DNA of 64,000 nucleotides from Bacteroidales bacterium (GTDB lineage: Bacteria > Bacteroidota > Bacteroidia > Bacteroidales > WCHB1-69), in contig JAFRUI010000014.1 in the NCBI GenBank assembly GCA_017438945.1, forward strand, positions 82,360 through 146,359, given 5' to 3'. The number at the start of each line of letters is the position of its first letter. Position 1 is the first letter of the stretch. This document shows, in pieces, positions 24,520 to 33,085 of the stretch. The notes under the pieces were generated by a model that made no database searches, had not been told where the DNA came from, and saw nothing but the letters and a program-made list of their open reading frames with translations. Position numbers and translations under genes: made by a program.

Positions 24520-27500
24520 ATGAAAAAATTTTTGTCCATATTGATGGTGTGTTGTTGTGGATGGGCTTCTGCACAGAATTTCCCTTATCACGTGACGGTG
24601 ACAACCGTTGCCGGACATTGTTACGACGATGCACACATCATTTTCACCTTGTCAGATCATAACGGCAATGAAATCCAAATTGATCCTTTGACCCACAATG
24701 CGGTGGATATCACCCAATATCCTTTGTATAATGTCCAATATCATTATCAAAATGTTTCCAGCGGTCTTGGGGTGCAGTATGATTATGACAATGACATTAT
24801 GTTGACAGTAGGCACCTATTGCGTGGGGGTCAGAGCGAACATTCCCGCGCAGGACGGGGGATATGTACTGGTGGACACCACCTTCTGTGATGTTCAGGTC
24901 ACATCATTATATCAACACATGGAAGCTTCGGCACTGTTCAATTTAGCCAGCAACAAGGATTGGTCGAACAGAGAGAAGTACGGATATCGGCCATCTTTCA
25001 GCTGCAAAGATATGGGCCGTATCCAGTTGCAGATTACCCAGGGAGCTTTCCCCTACGAAGTAATTATTCTCAATGAGCAACAGGACACTGTCCGGCATAC
25101 CGTGTTCTATGATCGCATAAATAGTGGAACTAGCTATCTTTATGCAGATTACCGTGACTATTACACGTTTGATAGTCTTGCCATAGGAACCTATTCCATT
25201 ACCGTATCAGACTCGTGCGGATATGCGGTGCCGATATCATTTACCATCCCCGATGCAGACCCTGACGATTATACCGTGCTCGTAAACGTGAAGAACTATT
25301 CCTGTCCGGATGATAATGTGGTCCCATTTCTGCTTGAGATCGGCCACGCTCCGCAAAACAGCACGTTAATATGGTATGAGTATACACACGTCTATTTCGA
25401 CAGTATCCTTCAATATCGTTTTATTAACCCGGGGAATGACACCACGGAATGGAGAACTTTAAACGTCACTTCTTCCTATGATAGCTGGAACAGCATTGGC
25501 GACACGATGCCAAGCTATTGTTCCATCTTTAATGATACTGTCAAGGCGGAGGTCCGTGATCTGTGCAAGGACACGGTGTTTACATACACGTTCAAGTTCC
25601 TTCCCCAGTTTGATTTTTTTGACAGATTTGAGGAGGTTCAAAGCAGTGACTCCCTCATTCATGACACTTGTACTATACATCTTGTGTCAGGAATTAATAC
25701 GCAGTCATACAGGATAGAAGGGGAAAAGGGTGCTATCTTTAGTCAGACAGGTTCCACGCTGCCTTGTTGGACAAATAGTTTCCGTGAGGTTCCATTCCGA
25801 TTTTACAAATGCCCTCTAACGTATAGTATCTGGTCTATGCCGGATTCTATCTTGTTAGGACAGAGCCAATCGGATGAGTATTCGGGGCTGGGCACATGGG
25901 TGACATTCTACGTGGATACCATACTTCCCGTCCACATTTCGGTGACCGATTCCGCAGGTTGTGAAGTGTCCGCGAAGGATACTGTGCTAGTTTATCAGGC
26001 AGAGCCGGTAGATGATCTGTTATTTTGGTTCGAGTGTCATAATGACCTCGACGATGACGAGAATAACCATTGTTGTGAGGATCGTTATTTGTGGATTCAG
26101 GAGCATGGAGTGGATGCCAATACTTTTCGTCGGAATATGACGCTCCGTCTGATGGACAGTCCATTGAATGACCGGTTCAATTTTACGGCCATACGCCAAG
26201 ATGGGGTGTGGACGGTAACGCCTGATAATCCTGACAACCATACCACCTACGTTGAATTTACCTATGGGGACGGTTGGCGGGCCACTGTCCGTGATTCGGT
26301 ATGTTTGGCTCCAGGCCGTTATACCTTTGAAGTCTCCACAGACTGCGGTGTGGATACAATTACTTACCAATGGATCGGCTATTATTGTGATTCTGTCCGG
26401 TTTACATCTGCCCCGCAATATGAAATAGAACAGGTCTGTGACCATATTGTGGTCACACAAGTCTCTTCGGGCCTTGAGAATTACCTCTACACGATCGACC
26501 CTTCTGTCAGCAATGACGATCCTATTCGGGAGAATTGTTGGCATACCTGTTATAGCTGTACTCTTTCTGGTATTTCTGCTATCAAAGATGACCAGAACAG
26601 AAACGTGTTTGTCTTTTCGGTTCCGGGCACCTATATCATTGAAACATCGTCATATAATACTTTATTTTCTGAAATATACGACTATTTTGTTTCAGCCTGG
26701 TGTACTGAAACCCAATATCACTATGACACCATCACGGTTGCACTTTCTTATCTTGATTTTGATATGGCAGCTGCCATATTATGTGACTCCTTGTCCACAA
26801 CAGGAATAATAACCGCACATGCCATCAACGGAAATGCACCATACACTTATACGATATATGACCAATGGAATGCCGCTGGCAATATCATCGCTTCCAATTC
26901 CTCAGGTTTTTTTGAAGGCGTATCTATGACGGAAGGACAACAGTTCTCCGTAATGGTGACGGACTCATGCTCGACCAGCTTCTCTATCAACATTACGGCG
27001 GCGCTGCTCACACACGGGAACTTGCTGTGGGAAAAAGGCAGCCATGCGGGAATTCCCCACTGTGTGGGAGATACCGTTCATCTCGCCGCGTTGGCTTTCC
27101 CTCCGCCGGTATCCTATCAGTGGTCGGTGCCGAATGGATTAAGTGTCACTTCCCAGACGAATGAAATAGTTCTGTCCAATAACGTGGAAAGTGGCTGGTA
27201 CAAGGTGGAAATTCTTAACAGTTTCTGCAGTTCTAGCATGCCGGACAGTGTTTACATCACCGTTCGGAATTTATTGCCCAAAACGGATACGATCTATTTG
27301 TGTGAGAACGATTCGCTGACCATTACCGCCCAACATACCCCTCCGTTCCTTTGGAATACCGGCGACACCACACAATCTATAACCGTTTCAAGTGAAGGAG
27401 ATTATACGGTCTCTTTATCAGATGCTTATGGCTGCTACTATGATTCAACCGTACATGTGATTTTGATTCCTTCCATTCCGGTCACCTCCCTTTTTGTTAC

Positions 27501-30141
27501 TGTTTTGGAGAATGAATTGCCGTACACGATTAATGACAGCAGTTATCAGGCGGAAGGCAGTTACACGCAAACGTTGACCAGTGCCATGGGCTGTGACAGT
27601 GTTCTGACCATCGAGCTGACGGTTTTGTACAACATTAATGATCAGCTTGACAGTACAATTTGTGAGAACGAGCTGCCTTTCTTGTGGAATGACAGTCTGT
27701 TTACAGAGATGGGCACCAAAACCACCGTCATTCCCGCCAGCAACGGAGTGGACAGCATCATTTCCATGAACTTGTACACCAGGCCGCTGCCTTCAGCCCA
27801 AATCTCCGGCACGTCCCTATTATGTACAGATTCTTCCGGCACTGTTTCCGCTGACAGCGCGGTGACATATCTATGGAGTAGCGGTGACACCACCCAGTCC
27901 ATCATGGTGAATGCCTCCGGGCTCTATTCCGTGACCGTGACAGATGAATATGGCTGTATTAATTCCGCTACACATAAGATTATCAACTTGATTGTCAACC
28001 CGATAGAAACAATCCAAATTCCTGCTCTGTGTGCAGGTGGCAGTGATACGATTTTGGTGGGAAGTAACCAGGGATCCCACATTCTTATCGGACAATACGA
28101 TTCTATTCCTTTTTTGAGCGACGAGATCATTCAATCGGACAATATTTTTACTGCCAGCACAGAAGTGGCATCTGTTGAGGTGGATAATCCGTGGGCTGTG
28201 AATGTAGGTGACACCTCGTTTGTCATTTCCATCCCTGAAGACCTCCCTCATGACACGACAATTACATGTGTTATACATTTGCATAATGCGTTCGGGTGCA
28301 GTTATGATACGACCATTACCGTTATTGGGTATAGCCACAGCCAGTTCGAGTTTGACACGACTGTGTGCGACTCGTTCACATGGAACGGGGTTGATTATAC
28401 GGCCAGCGGACAATATACGCAAACACTTGTCAATGAAAAGGGTTGTGACAGTGTTGTTACAATGAATTTGACAGTTTTTTACAGCAGCGTTTTGAACGAC
28501 ACGTTAGTGTTGGTTCAGAACCAGCTCCCCTACTATTTTGCACCGACGGATACCACATTCGGGATGAATTCTGCCTCTGCCTTTTCGTTCAGTTACTGGC
28601 GTACGGGCAATCAGGGCTGCGACACCTTGTGCAATCAGACCGTCATTGTTTATCAGAACACGCAGCACACGGTAGATACCACAGTATGTGCGTCCGAATT
28701 GCCTTTCACTTGGCATGGACATATCTTTACGGAAGCAGGATCCTATACGGACACGCTACTTTCGGCTAACGGCAGTGATAGCGTGTGCATCTATATGCTG
28801 TCTGTTGATTTAGTTACTGCGGCGATCAATAGTCCTACCCATATCGTTTGCTATGGTGCCTCCACAGGTGCCGCTTCTGCTACTGTGACGGGAGGTGCCG
28901 TTCCGTTGGAGTATGTGTGGACAAATGCTTTGGGCACGACGGTATCAACAACTGTGCAAATCAGCAACCAGCCTGCCGATTTTTACACGTTCATCGTTAC
29001 GGACCAGCTCGGATGTTCTGCCGCAGACACGGTCACGTTGCTGGCTCTTAGCGGGGAGTTGACGCCTGGGAGTATTACAGATAATCAGGAAGTGTGTGAG
29101 GGGGATATGCTGATGGACTTTTCGGGAACAGTTGCTTCGGGTGGCGACAATAGTATCTATCAATGGCAGGTTTCCACCGATAATGCGGATTGGGATGCGG
29201 CCCCCGGAACCAATAATGGACAGAATTACAGCTATCCGTTGCCGGTATCCAATAGTTTCGCTTTGCGGAGGGCTTGGATTAGCCAAAGTTGTGGAACCGA
29301 GTACAGTAATACCGTAACCGTAACGGTGGGATTTAACACTATAGATACGATTATTGCACAGGTTTGCCAGAACACTCCTTACATGGAATTCGGATTCGAT
29401 ATTTCAGCAGAGGAGACCGTTGAACCGGGAACATATACTTTTGAAAAGCATTATCCTGTCGGAATTTGTGACAGCATTATCGTCTTGATGCTGACCGTAA
29501 ATGCCACTTCATTTACGGAGTTGATGATGGAATCGTGTGGAAGTTTTTCTTGGAATGGTATAACGTACTATGAACCTGGTAATTATGAGCAAACACTTGA
29601 GAATGCCACCGGTTGTGACAGTCTGGTGCAGTTGCAGCTTTCGCTTATTGACACTGGAGTGGAGATTGTTCCGTTGACGGAGGATTTTTGTGAAGAGATG
29701 TCTGCAGAACTGTCAGTGATAACAGAACTTGCAGATTATGTGTGGAATACGGGCGAAGAAATGCCTACCATCACCGTCACGGTTCCAGGGACATACAGTG
29801 TGACTGCCTCGCAGGGAGATTGCAGGAACAGTGCCAGCTACACCATCAACCCGTGTGAACTACATGTGTCTCTGCCCAACGCGATCACCCCCTCCCGAAA
29901 TGACGGTCACAACGACTGGTTTGCGATTCCCACCGAAACGCAGGCCATCATGCACACCTTTGAGATCAGGATATTTAACCGTTGGGGCGAACAGATTTTC
30001 TATTCCACGGACAAGAATTTCCAATGGAAAGGAGAATCTAAGGGGAAAATCTTTTACAATACGGTATATACTTACATCATCCGTTATACGGATGCCAATG
30101 GAAAGCCTTACTATGTGACGGGTAGTGTGACGGTCCTTTGA
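24520..30141 (+). CDS. Giant secreted repeat protein with gliding-motility-type C-terminus
   Basis: At 1,873 aa this is the largest protein in the window. The start at 24520 gives a signal peptide cleaved near WASAQ. The first half is beta-rich with PKD/SprB-like modules. From about residue 1000 there are at least five repeats of about 75-90 residues with the pattern SF-x-W-N-G, Y-x-x-G-x-Y-T-Q-T-L, GCDS-x-x-x-x-L-x-L-T (for example VCDSFTWNGVDYTASGQYTQ). The end, NAITPSRNDGHNDWF then EIRIFNRWGEQIFYS, is the CHU_C/gliding-motility-associated domain used as a type B T9SS signal. It should be exported through the outer membrane and may act as an adhesin. No T9SS core genes are present here. Confidence 0.88.
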   Translation: MKKFLSILMVCCCGWASAQNFPYHVTVTTVAGHCYDDAHIIFTLSDHNGNEIQIDPLTHNAVDITQYPLYNVQYHYQNVSSGLGVQYDYDNDIMLTVGTYCVGVRANIPAQDGGYVLVDTTFCDVQVTSLYQHMEASALFNLASNKDWSNREKYGYRPSFSCKDMGRIQLQITQGAFPYEVIILNEQQDTVRHTVFYDRINSGTSYLYADYRDYYTFDSLAIGTYSITVSDSCGYAVPISFTIPDADPDDYTVLVNVKNYSCPDDNVVPFLLEIGHAPQNSTLIWYEYTHVYFDSILQYRFINPGNDTTEWRTLNVTSSYDSWNSIGDTMPSYCSIFNDTVKAEVRDLCKDTVFTYTFKFLPQFDFFDRFEEVQSSDSLIHDTCTIHLVSGINTQSYRIEGEKGAIFSQTGSTLPCWTNSFREVPFRFYKCPLTYSIWSMPDSILLGQSQSDEYSGLGTWVTFYVDTILPVHISVTDSAGCEVSAKDTVLVYQAEPVDDLLFWFECHNDLDDDENNHCCEDRYLWIQEHGVDANTFRRNMTLRLMDSPLNDRFNFTAIRQDGVWTVTPDNPDNHTTYVEFTYGDGWRATVRDSVCLAPGRYTFEVSTDCGVDTITYQWIGYYCDSVRFTSAPQYEIEQVCDHIVVTQVSSGLENYLYTIDPSVSNDDPIRENCWHTCYSCTLSGISAIKDDQNRNVFVFSVPGTYIIETSSYNTLFSEIYDYFVSAWCTETQYHYDTITVALSYLDFDMAAAILCDSLSTTGIITAHAINGNAPYTYTIYDQWNAAGNIIASNSSGFFEGVSMTEGQQFSVMVTDSCSTSFSINITAALLTHGNLLWEKGSHAGIPHCVGDTVHLAALAFPPPVSYQWSVPNGLSVTSQTNEIVLSNNVESGWYKVEILNSFCSSSMPDSVYITVRNLLPKTDTIYLCENDSLTITAQHTPPFLWNTGDTTQSITVSSEGDYTVSLSDAYGCYYDSTVHVILIPSIPVTSLFVTVLENELPYTINDSSYQAEGSYTQTLTSAMGCDSVLTIELTVLYNINDQLDSTICENELPFLWNDSLFTEMGTKTTVIPASNGVDSIISMNLYTRPLPSAQISGTSLLCTDSSGTVSADSAVTYLWSSGDTTQSIMVNASGLYSVTVTDEYGCINSATHKIINLIVNPIETIQIPALCAGGSDTILVGSNQGSHILIGQYDSIPFLSDEIIQSDNIFTASTEVASVEVDNPWAVNVGDTSFVISIPEDLPHDTTITCVIHLHNAFGCSYDTTITVIGYSHSQFEFDTTVCDSFTWNGVDYTASGQYTQTLVNEKGCDSVVTMNLTVFYSSVLNDTLVLVQNQLPYYFAPTDTTFGMNSASAFSFSYWRTGNQGCDTLCNQTVIVYQNTQHTVDTTVCASELPFTWHGHIFTEAGSYTDTLLSANGSDSVCIYMLSVDLVTAAINSPTHIVCYGASTGAASATVTGGAVPLEYVWTNALGTTVSTTVQISNQPADFYTFIVTDQLGCSAADTVTLLALSGELTPGSITDNQEVCEGDMLMDFSGTVASGGDNSIYQWQVSTDNADWDAAPGTNNGQNYSYPLPVSNSFALRRAWISQSCGTEYSNTVTVTVGFNTIDTIIAQVCQNTPYMEFGFDISAEETVEPGTYTFEKHYPVGICDSIIVLMLTVNATSFTELMMESCGSFSWNGITYYEPGNYEQTLENATGCDSLVQLQLSLIDTGVEIVPLTEDFCEEMSAELSVITELADYVWNTGEEMPTITVTVPGTYSVTASQGDCRNSASYTINPCELHVSLPNAITPSRNDGHNDWFAIPTETQAIMHTFEIRIFNRWGEQIFYSTDKNFQWKGESKGKIFYNTVYTYIIRYTDANGKPYYVTGSVTVL

Positions 30142-30144
30142 GCC

Positions 30145-31086
30145 CTACTCCGTCGGCAACGCCTTGAAGCCCTGACCCATGATTTCCGCACTGTCGATGA
30201 TGTTCACAAAAGCGGTGGGGTCGATATGGTGCAGGTTGTTTTTCAGTTTGACGAGGTCGGCGCGTTCCAAGGAAACGTAAATCATGCTGCGCTCGGTGCC
30301 AGCGTAGAGCCCCTGTCCGAGGAACAAGGTGCCGCCGCGCTTGAGGTCATTGAGGATGTACCCGCGCATGGCCTCCACATTGTTGGTCACAATATAGACG
30401 GTCTTGTAGGTCTTCATGCCCTCCACGATGAGGTCGATGATCTTACCTTCGATGTAAATCAGAATGATGGAATAGATGGGCAGACGAATCTGCTTGAAGG
30501 CAATCAAAGTGGTGAGGGTGATGACGGAATCGACGATCATCACCAAAGTGCCGAGGGAGATTTTCGTGTATTTGTGGATGATCATGGAGATGATGTCGCT
30601 ACCGCCGGAAGTGGCTCCTGATTTGAAAATCAGTCCGATAGCGATACCATAGATAATGCCGGCCACAACGGTGTTCAGGAAGTAGTCGGGCATGAAGAAG
30701 AGTTCGCTGTGAGGAATCTGCACCATATTGGGTGTGCTGGCAGCTTCCACGATACCTTCGTGGATGACGGGGTTATATCCCCAGAAAGTCTCTATCACCC
30801 AAGTGAATGCAAAAATCAGGATGGTGGAGAGCACCGTCTTGAAACCGAATTTCGGACCAAGAATCCAAGTGCCGATGAGGAGCAGCGGGATGTCCATGCA
30901 GATGGCGTAGTAACTGATTTTCCAAGGCCATACGGTGTTCAGCACATTGGAAAGACCATAGGTTCCGCCGGGCGCCAAGAGGTAGGGGTTGACAAACATC
31001 ACGTCGCCGACAGCAAAAAGGAAACTGCCTACAATTAACATCAAGTATGCGATAATCTGCTCTTTAACGTTGTTTTTCTGCTCCAT
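30145..31086 (-). CDS. YitT family membrane protein (DUF161/DUF2179)
   Basis: The 313-aa protein has five to six N-terminal transmembrane helices (first about residues 12-32) with the family motif LLAPGGTYGLSNVL and GLIFKSGATSGGSDIISMII. A cytoplasmic DUF2179 domain (about 230-305) has GGTLFLGQGLYAG and MIYVSLERADLVKLK. YitT proteins are common and of unproved function; transport of a small solute is suspected. The gene converges on the giant secreted protein with only three bases between stops. Confidence 0.93.
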   Translation of the reverse strand: MEQKNNVKEQIIAYLMLIVGSFLFAVGDVMFVNPYLLAPGGTYGLSNVLNTVWPWKISYYAICMDIPLLLIGTWILGPKFGFKTVLSTILIFAFTWVIETFWGYNPVIHEGIVEAASTPNMVQIPHSELFFMPDYFLNTVVAGIIYGIAIGLIFKSGATSGGSDIISMIIHKYTKISLGTLVMIVDSVITLTTLIAFKQIRLPIYSIILIYIEGKIIDLIVEGMKTYKTVYIVTNNVEAMRGYILNDLKRGGTLFLGQGLYAGTERSMIYVSLERADLVKLKNNLHHIDPTAFVNIIDSAEIMGQGFKALPTE

Positions 31087-31108
31087 TTTTCTCGATTTTT
31101 TGCGGCGG

Positions 31109-31116
31109 CAAAGATA
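31109..31116 (-). promoter_or_regulatory. -7 box (TATCTTTG) for the YitT gene
   Basis: Reverse-strand TATCTTTG followed by CCGCCGC, 22 bp before the start. Confidence 0.65.
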
Positions 31117-31192
31117 CTATTTTTCGGCAATTAGCTGTTAGATGTTGGCCATTGTATAGGAGGTTTCTTATTGCATTATTCAAAAACTTTTA

Positions 31193-31200
31193 TATTTTTG
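31193..31200 (+). promoter_or_regulatory. -7 box (TATTTTTG) for the glycosyltransferase operon
   Basis: TATTTTTG followed by CCG, 25 bp before the ATG at 31226. Confidence 0.65.
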
Positions 31201-31225
31201 CCGTTTAAATGAATTTTTCAGAAAT

Positions 31226-32236
31226 ATGTCGAAATTAGCAGTTGTCATTCTGAACTGGAACGGAAGGAAGTTTTTGGAGCAGTTCTTGCCCATTTTGCTG
31301 AAAACGCTCCCTGATTATGCGGAGGCGGTGGTGTGCGACAATGCTTCCACGGATGACTCTGTTGTCTTCATGCAGGAACATTTTCCGCAAGTTCGACTGC
31401 TCTTGAACGAGCGCAACGAAGGGTTCGCCCGAGGCTATAACCTTGCCCTTGAGCGTGTTGAGGCCAAATATTACTGTCTGCTCAATTCCGACATCGAAGT
31501 AACCGATGGCTGGATTGAACCTGTGATAGAGCAGATGGACGCCAACGAGAAGATCGCGGCGGTACAGCCCAAGCTGCTGTCATACTATCGTCGCGACGAG
31601 TTTGAATATGCGGGCGCAAGTGGCGGTTACATAGACAAATACGGTTATCCATTCTGTCGCGGACGCTTGTTCGGCAATGTGGAGAAAGACCACGGCCAGT
31701 ATGACACGGTGGCGGATGTCTTTTGGGCCACGGGTGCGGCCATGTTCGTCCGCAGCGATGTCTATCGCACCATGGGCGGGTTGGACGACGACTTTTTCGC
31801 CCACATGGAGGAGATCGATTTTTGTTGGCGCATCAAGAATCTGGGCTACAAGATCAAAGTGAACCCGGCTTCGGTGGTTTATCACATCGGCGGGGGCACG
31901 CTGCCCAAGAACAACCCCATGAAAACCTTCTTGAACTTCCGGAACAGTCTTTATCTGCTGATCAAAAACCTCCCGGATGAGCGGCTGAGGCCGACACTCA
32001 TCCTCCGTTTCTTCCTTGACCAAGTGGCGGCTTTTTCCTTTTTGGCACAAGGACATGTCCGGGATTTTGCCGCAGTTTACAAAGCTATTTTCACCTTCGC
32101 CCGCACGTACAAGCAGTTTCAGGTCAAGCGGAACACCTTGCCGAAACTGGCCTTCCAGGATTGCTACCCTGAGTCGGTCGTGAAACTTCATTATCTGAAA
32201 AGAAAGAGAATTTTTAACGGAAAAACCTTTGAGTAA
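31226..32236 (+). CDS. Family 2 glycosyltransferase (rhamnosyltransferase-like)
   Basis: The 336-aa enzyme has a GT-A fold: nucleotide-binding VVILNWNGRKFLEQF at the start, CDNASTDDS, the metal-binding region LLNSDIEV (D-x-D-like), the acceptor loop WATGAAMFVRSDVYRTMGG and the catalytic EEIDFCWR. The C-terminal third is amphipathic and may touch the membrane. GT2 proteins of this type add sugars to surface glycans or glycolipids. It is cotranscribed with the reductase gene 9 bp downstream; the biochemical link is unclear. Confidence 0.92.
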   Translation: MSKLAVVILNWNGRKFLEQFLPILLKTLPDYAEAVVCDNASTDDSVVFMQEHFPQVRLLLNERNEGFARGYNLALERVEAKYYCLLNSDIEVTDGWIEPVIEQMDANEKIAAVQPKLLSYYRRDEFEYAGASGGYIDKYGYPFCRGRLFGNVEKDHGQYDTVADVFWATGAAMFVRSDVYRTMGGLDDDFFAHMEEIDFCWRIKNLGYKIKVNPASVVYHIGGGTLPKNNPMKTFLNFRNSLYLLIKNLPDERLRPTLILRFFLDQVAAFSFLAQGHVRDFAAVYKAIFTFARTYKQFQVKRNTLPKLAFQDCYPESVVKLHYLKRKRIFNGKTFE

Positions 32237-32245
32237 TATCATAAT

Positions 32246-33034
32246 ATGGAATGCTTTGCTCAGTTTTATCATTATTTGCTTCCCGTGATGACCATATTGG
32301 GGGTGATTGTATTCGTTACGCTGCAGTTTGTCACACCTGCTTATGGCATGACCTTCAATAACCGTTGGGGGGTCTCGGTGCGCAGCAATTTGGGCTGGTT
32401 CATCATGGAATGCCCCGTCTTTTTCACCATGCTGGTGTTGTATTTCATCTCATTGGGACTTAATGTGAAGCCGTTTAATGTGGTGACTTGTGTGATGTTC
32501 ATCTTTTTCGAGTTCCACTATTTCCAGCGGTCGTTCATATTTCCGCTGCTGATGAAGGGACAGAGCAAAATGCCGTTGTCCATTATCATCACTGGAGCGA
32601 CGTTCAACACGTTCAACGCCATCATGCAGGGCGGTTGGCTCTTTTTCTTCTCGCCAGAGGATGCTTATCCCATTAGCTGGTTCTGGTCGCCGCAGTTTGT
32701 TTTCGGCACGGCACTCTTCCTGTTCGGCATGGTGGTCAACATCTATGCTGACCGCGTGATCCGCGATTTGCGCACCGATGTTACCGACAACAACTATTAC
32801 CTCCCTCACGGCTGGATGTTCCGTAAGATCAGCTCCGCCAATTATTTCGGGGAGATTCTGGAGTGGGCCGGTTTCGCCATCCTTACCTGGTCGGTGTCGG
32901 GTGCGGTGTTCCTGCTGTGGAGTTTCGCCAACATCGTGCCGCGCTCCAAAGCCGTCTATGCCCGCTACACGCAGTTCTTCGGTGAGGAGTTCACTTCGCT
33001 GAAGCGCTATAAGATTTTCCCGTACATTTATTAG
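32246..33034 (+). CDS. Steroid 5-alpha-reductase family membrane protein
   Basis: The 262-aa polytopic protein has about six transmembrane helices. Its C-terminal domain matches the 3-oxo-5-alpha-steroid 4-dehydrogenase family: HYFQRSFIFPL, then YLPHGWMFRKISSANYFGE, ILEWAGFAILTWS, and the ending YARYTQFFGEEFTSLKRYK IFPYIY. The family reduces the delta-4 bond of 3-oxosteroids using NADPH, and related gut Bacteroidetes enzymes act on bile acids or steroid hormones. Some homologues act on other enones or lipids, so the substrate is inferred. The last 14 codons are duplicated at 37097. Confidence 0.88.
   Translation: MECFAQFYHYLLPVMTILGVIVFVTLQFVTPAYGMTFNNRWGVSVRSNLGWFIMECPVFFTMLVLYFISLGLNVKPFNVVTCVMFIFFEFHYFQRSFIFPLLMKGQSKMPLSIIITGATFNTFNAIMQGGWLFFFSPEDAYPISWFWSPQFVFGTALFLFGMVVNIYADRVIRDLRTDVTDNNYYLPHGWMFRKISSANYFGEILEWAGFAILTWSVSGAVFLLWSFANIVPRSKAVYARYTQFFGEEFTSLKRYKIFPYIY
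32988..33033 (+). repeat. 46-bp direct repeat, left copy (reductase 3' end)
   Basis: The final 46 bp of the reductase coding region up to its stop recur at 37095-37140 with two silent differences (ACT/ACC and CTG/TTG). Homology stops at the stop codon on the right. Confidence 0.92.
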
Positions 33035-33085
33035 TGGCTTAACTCGTCATATTAGTTGTAATTAAGAACAAACAATAGATAGATT

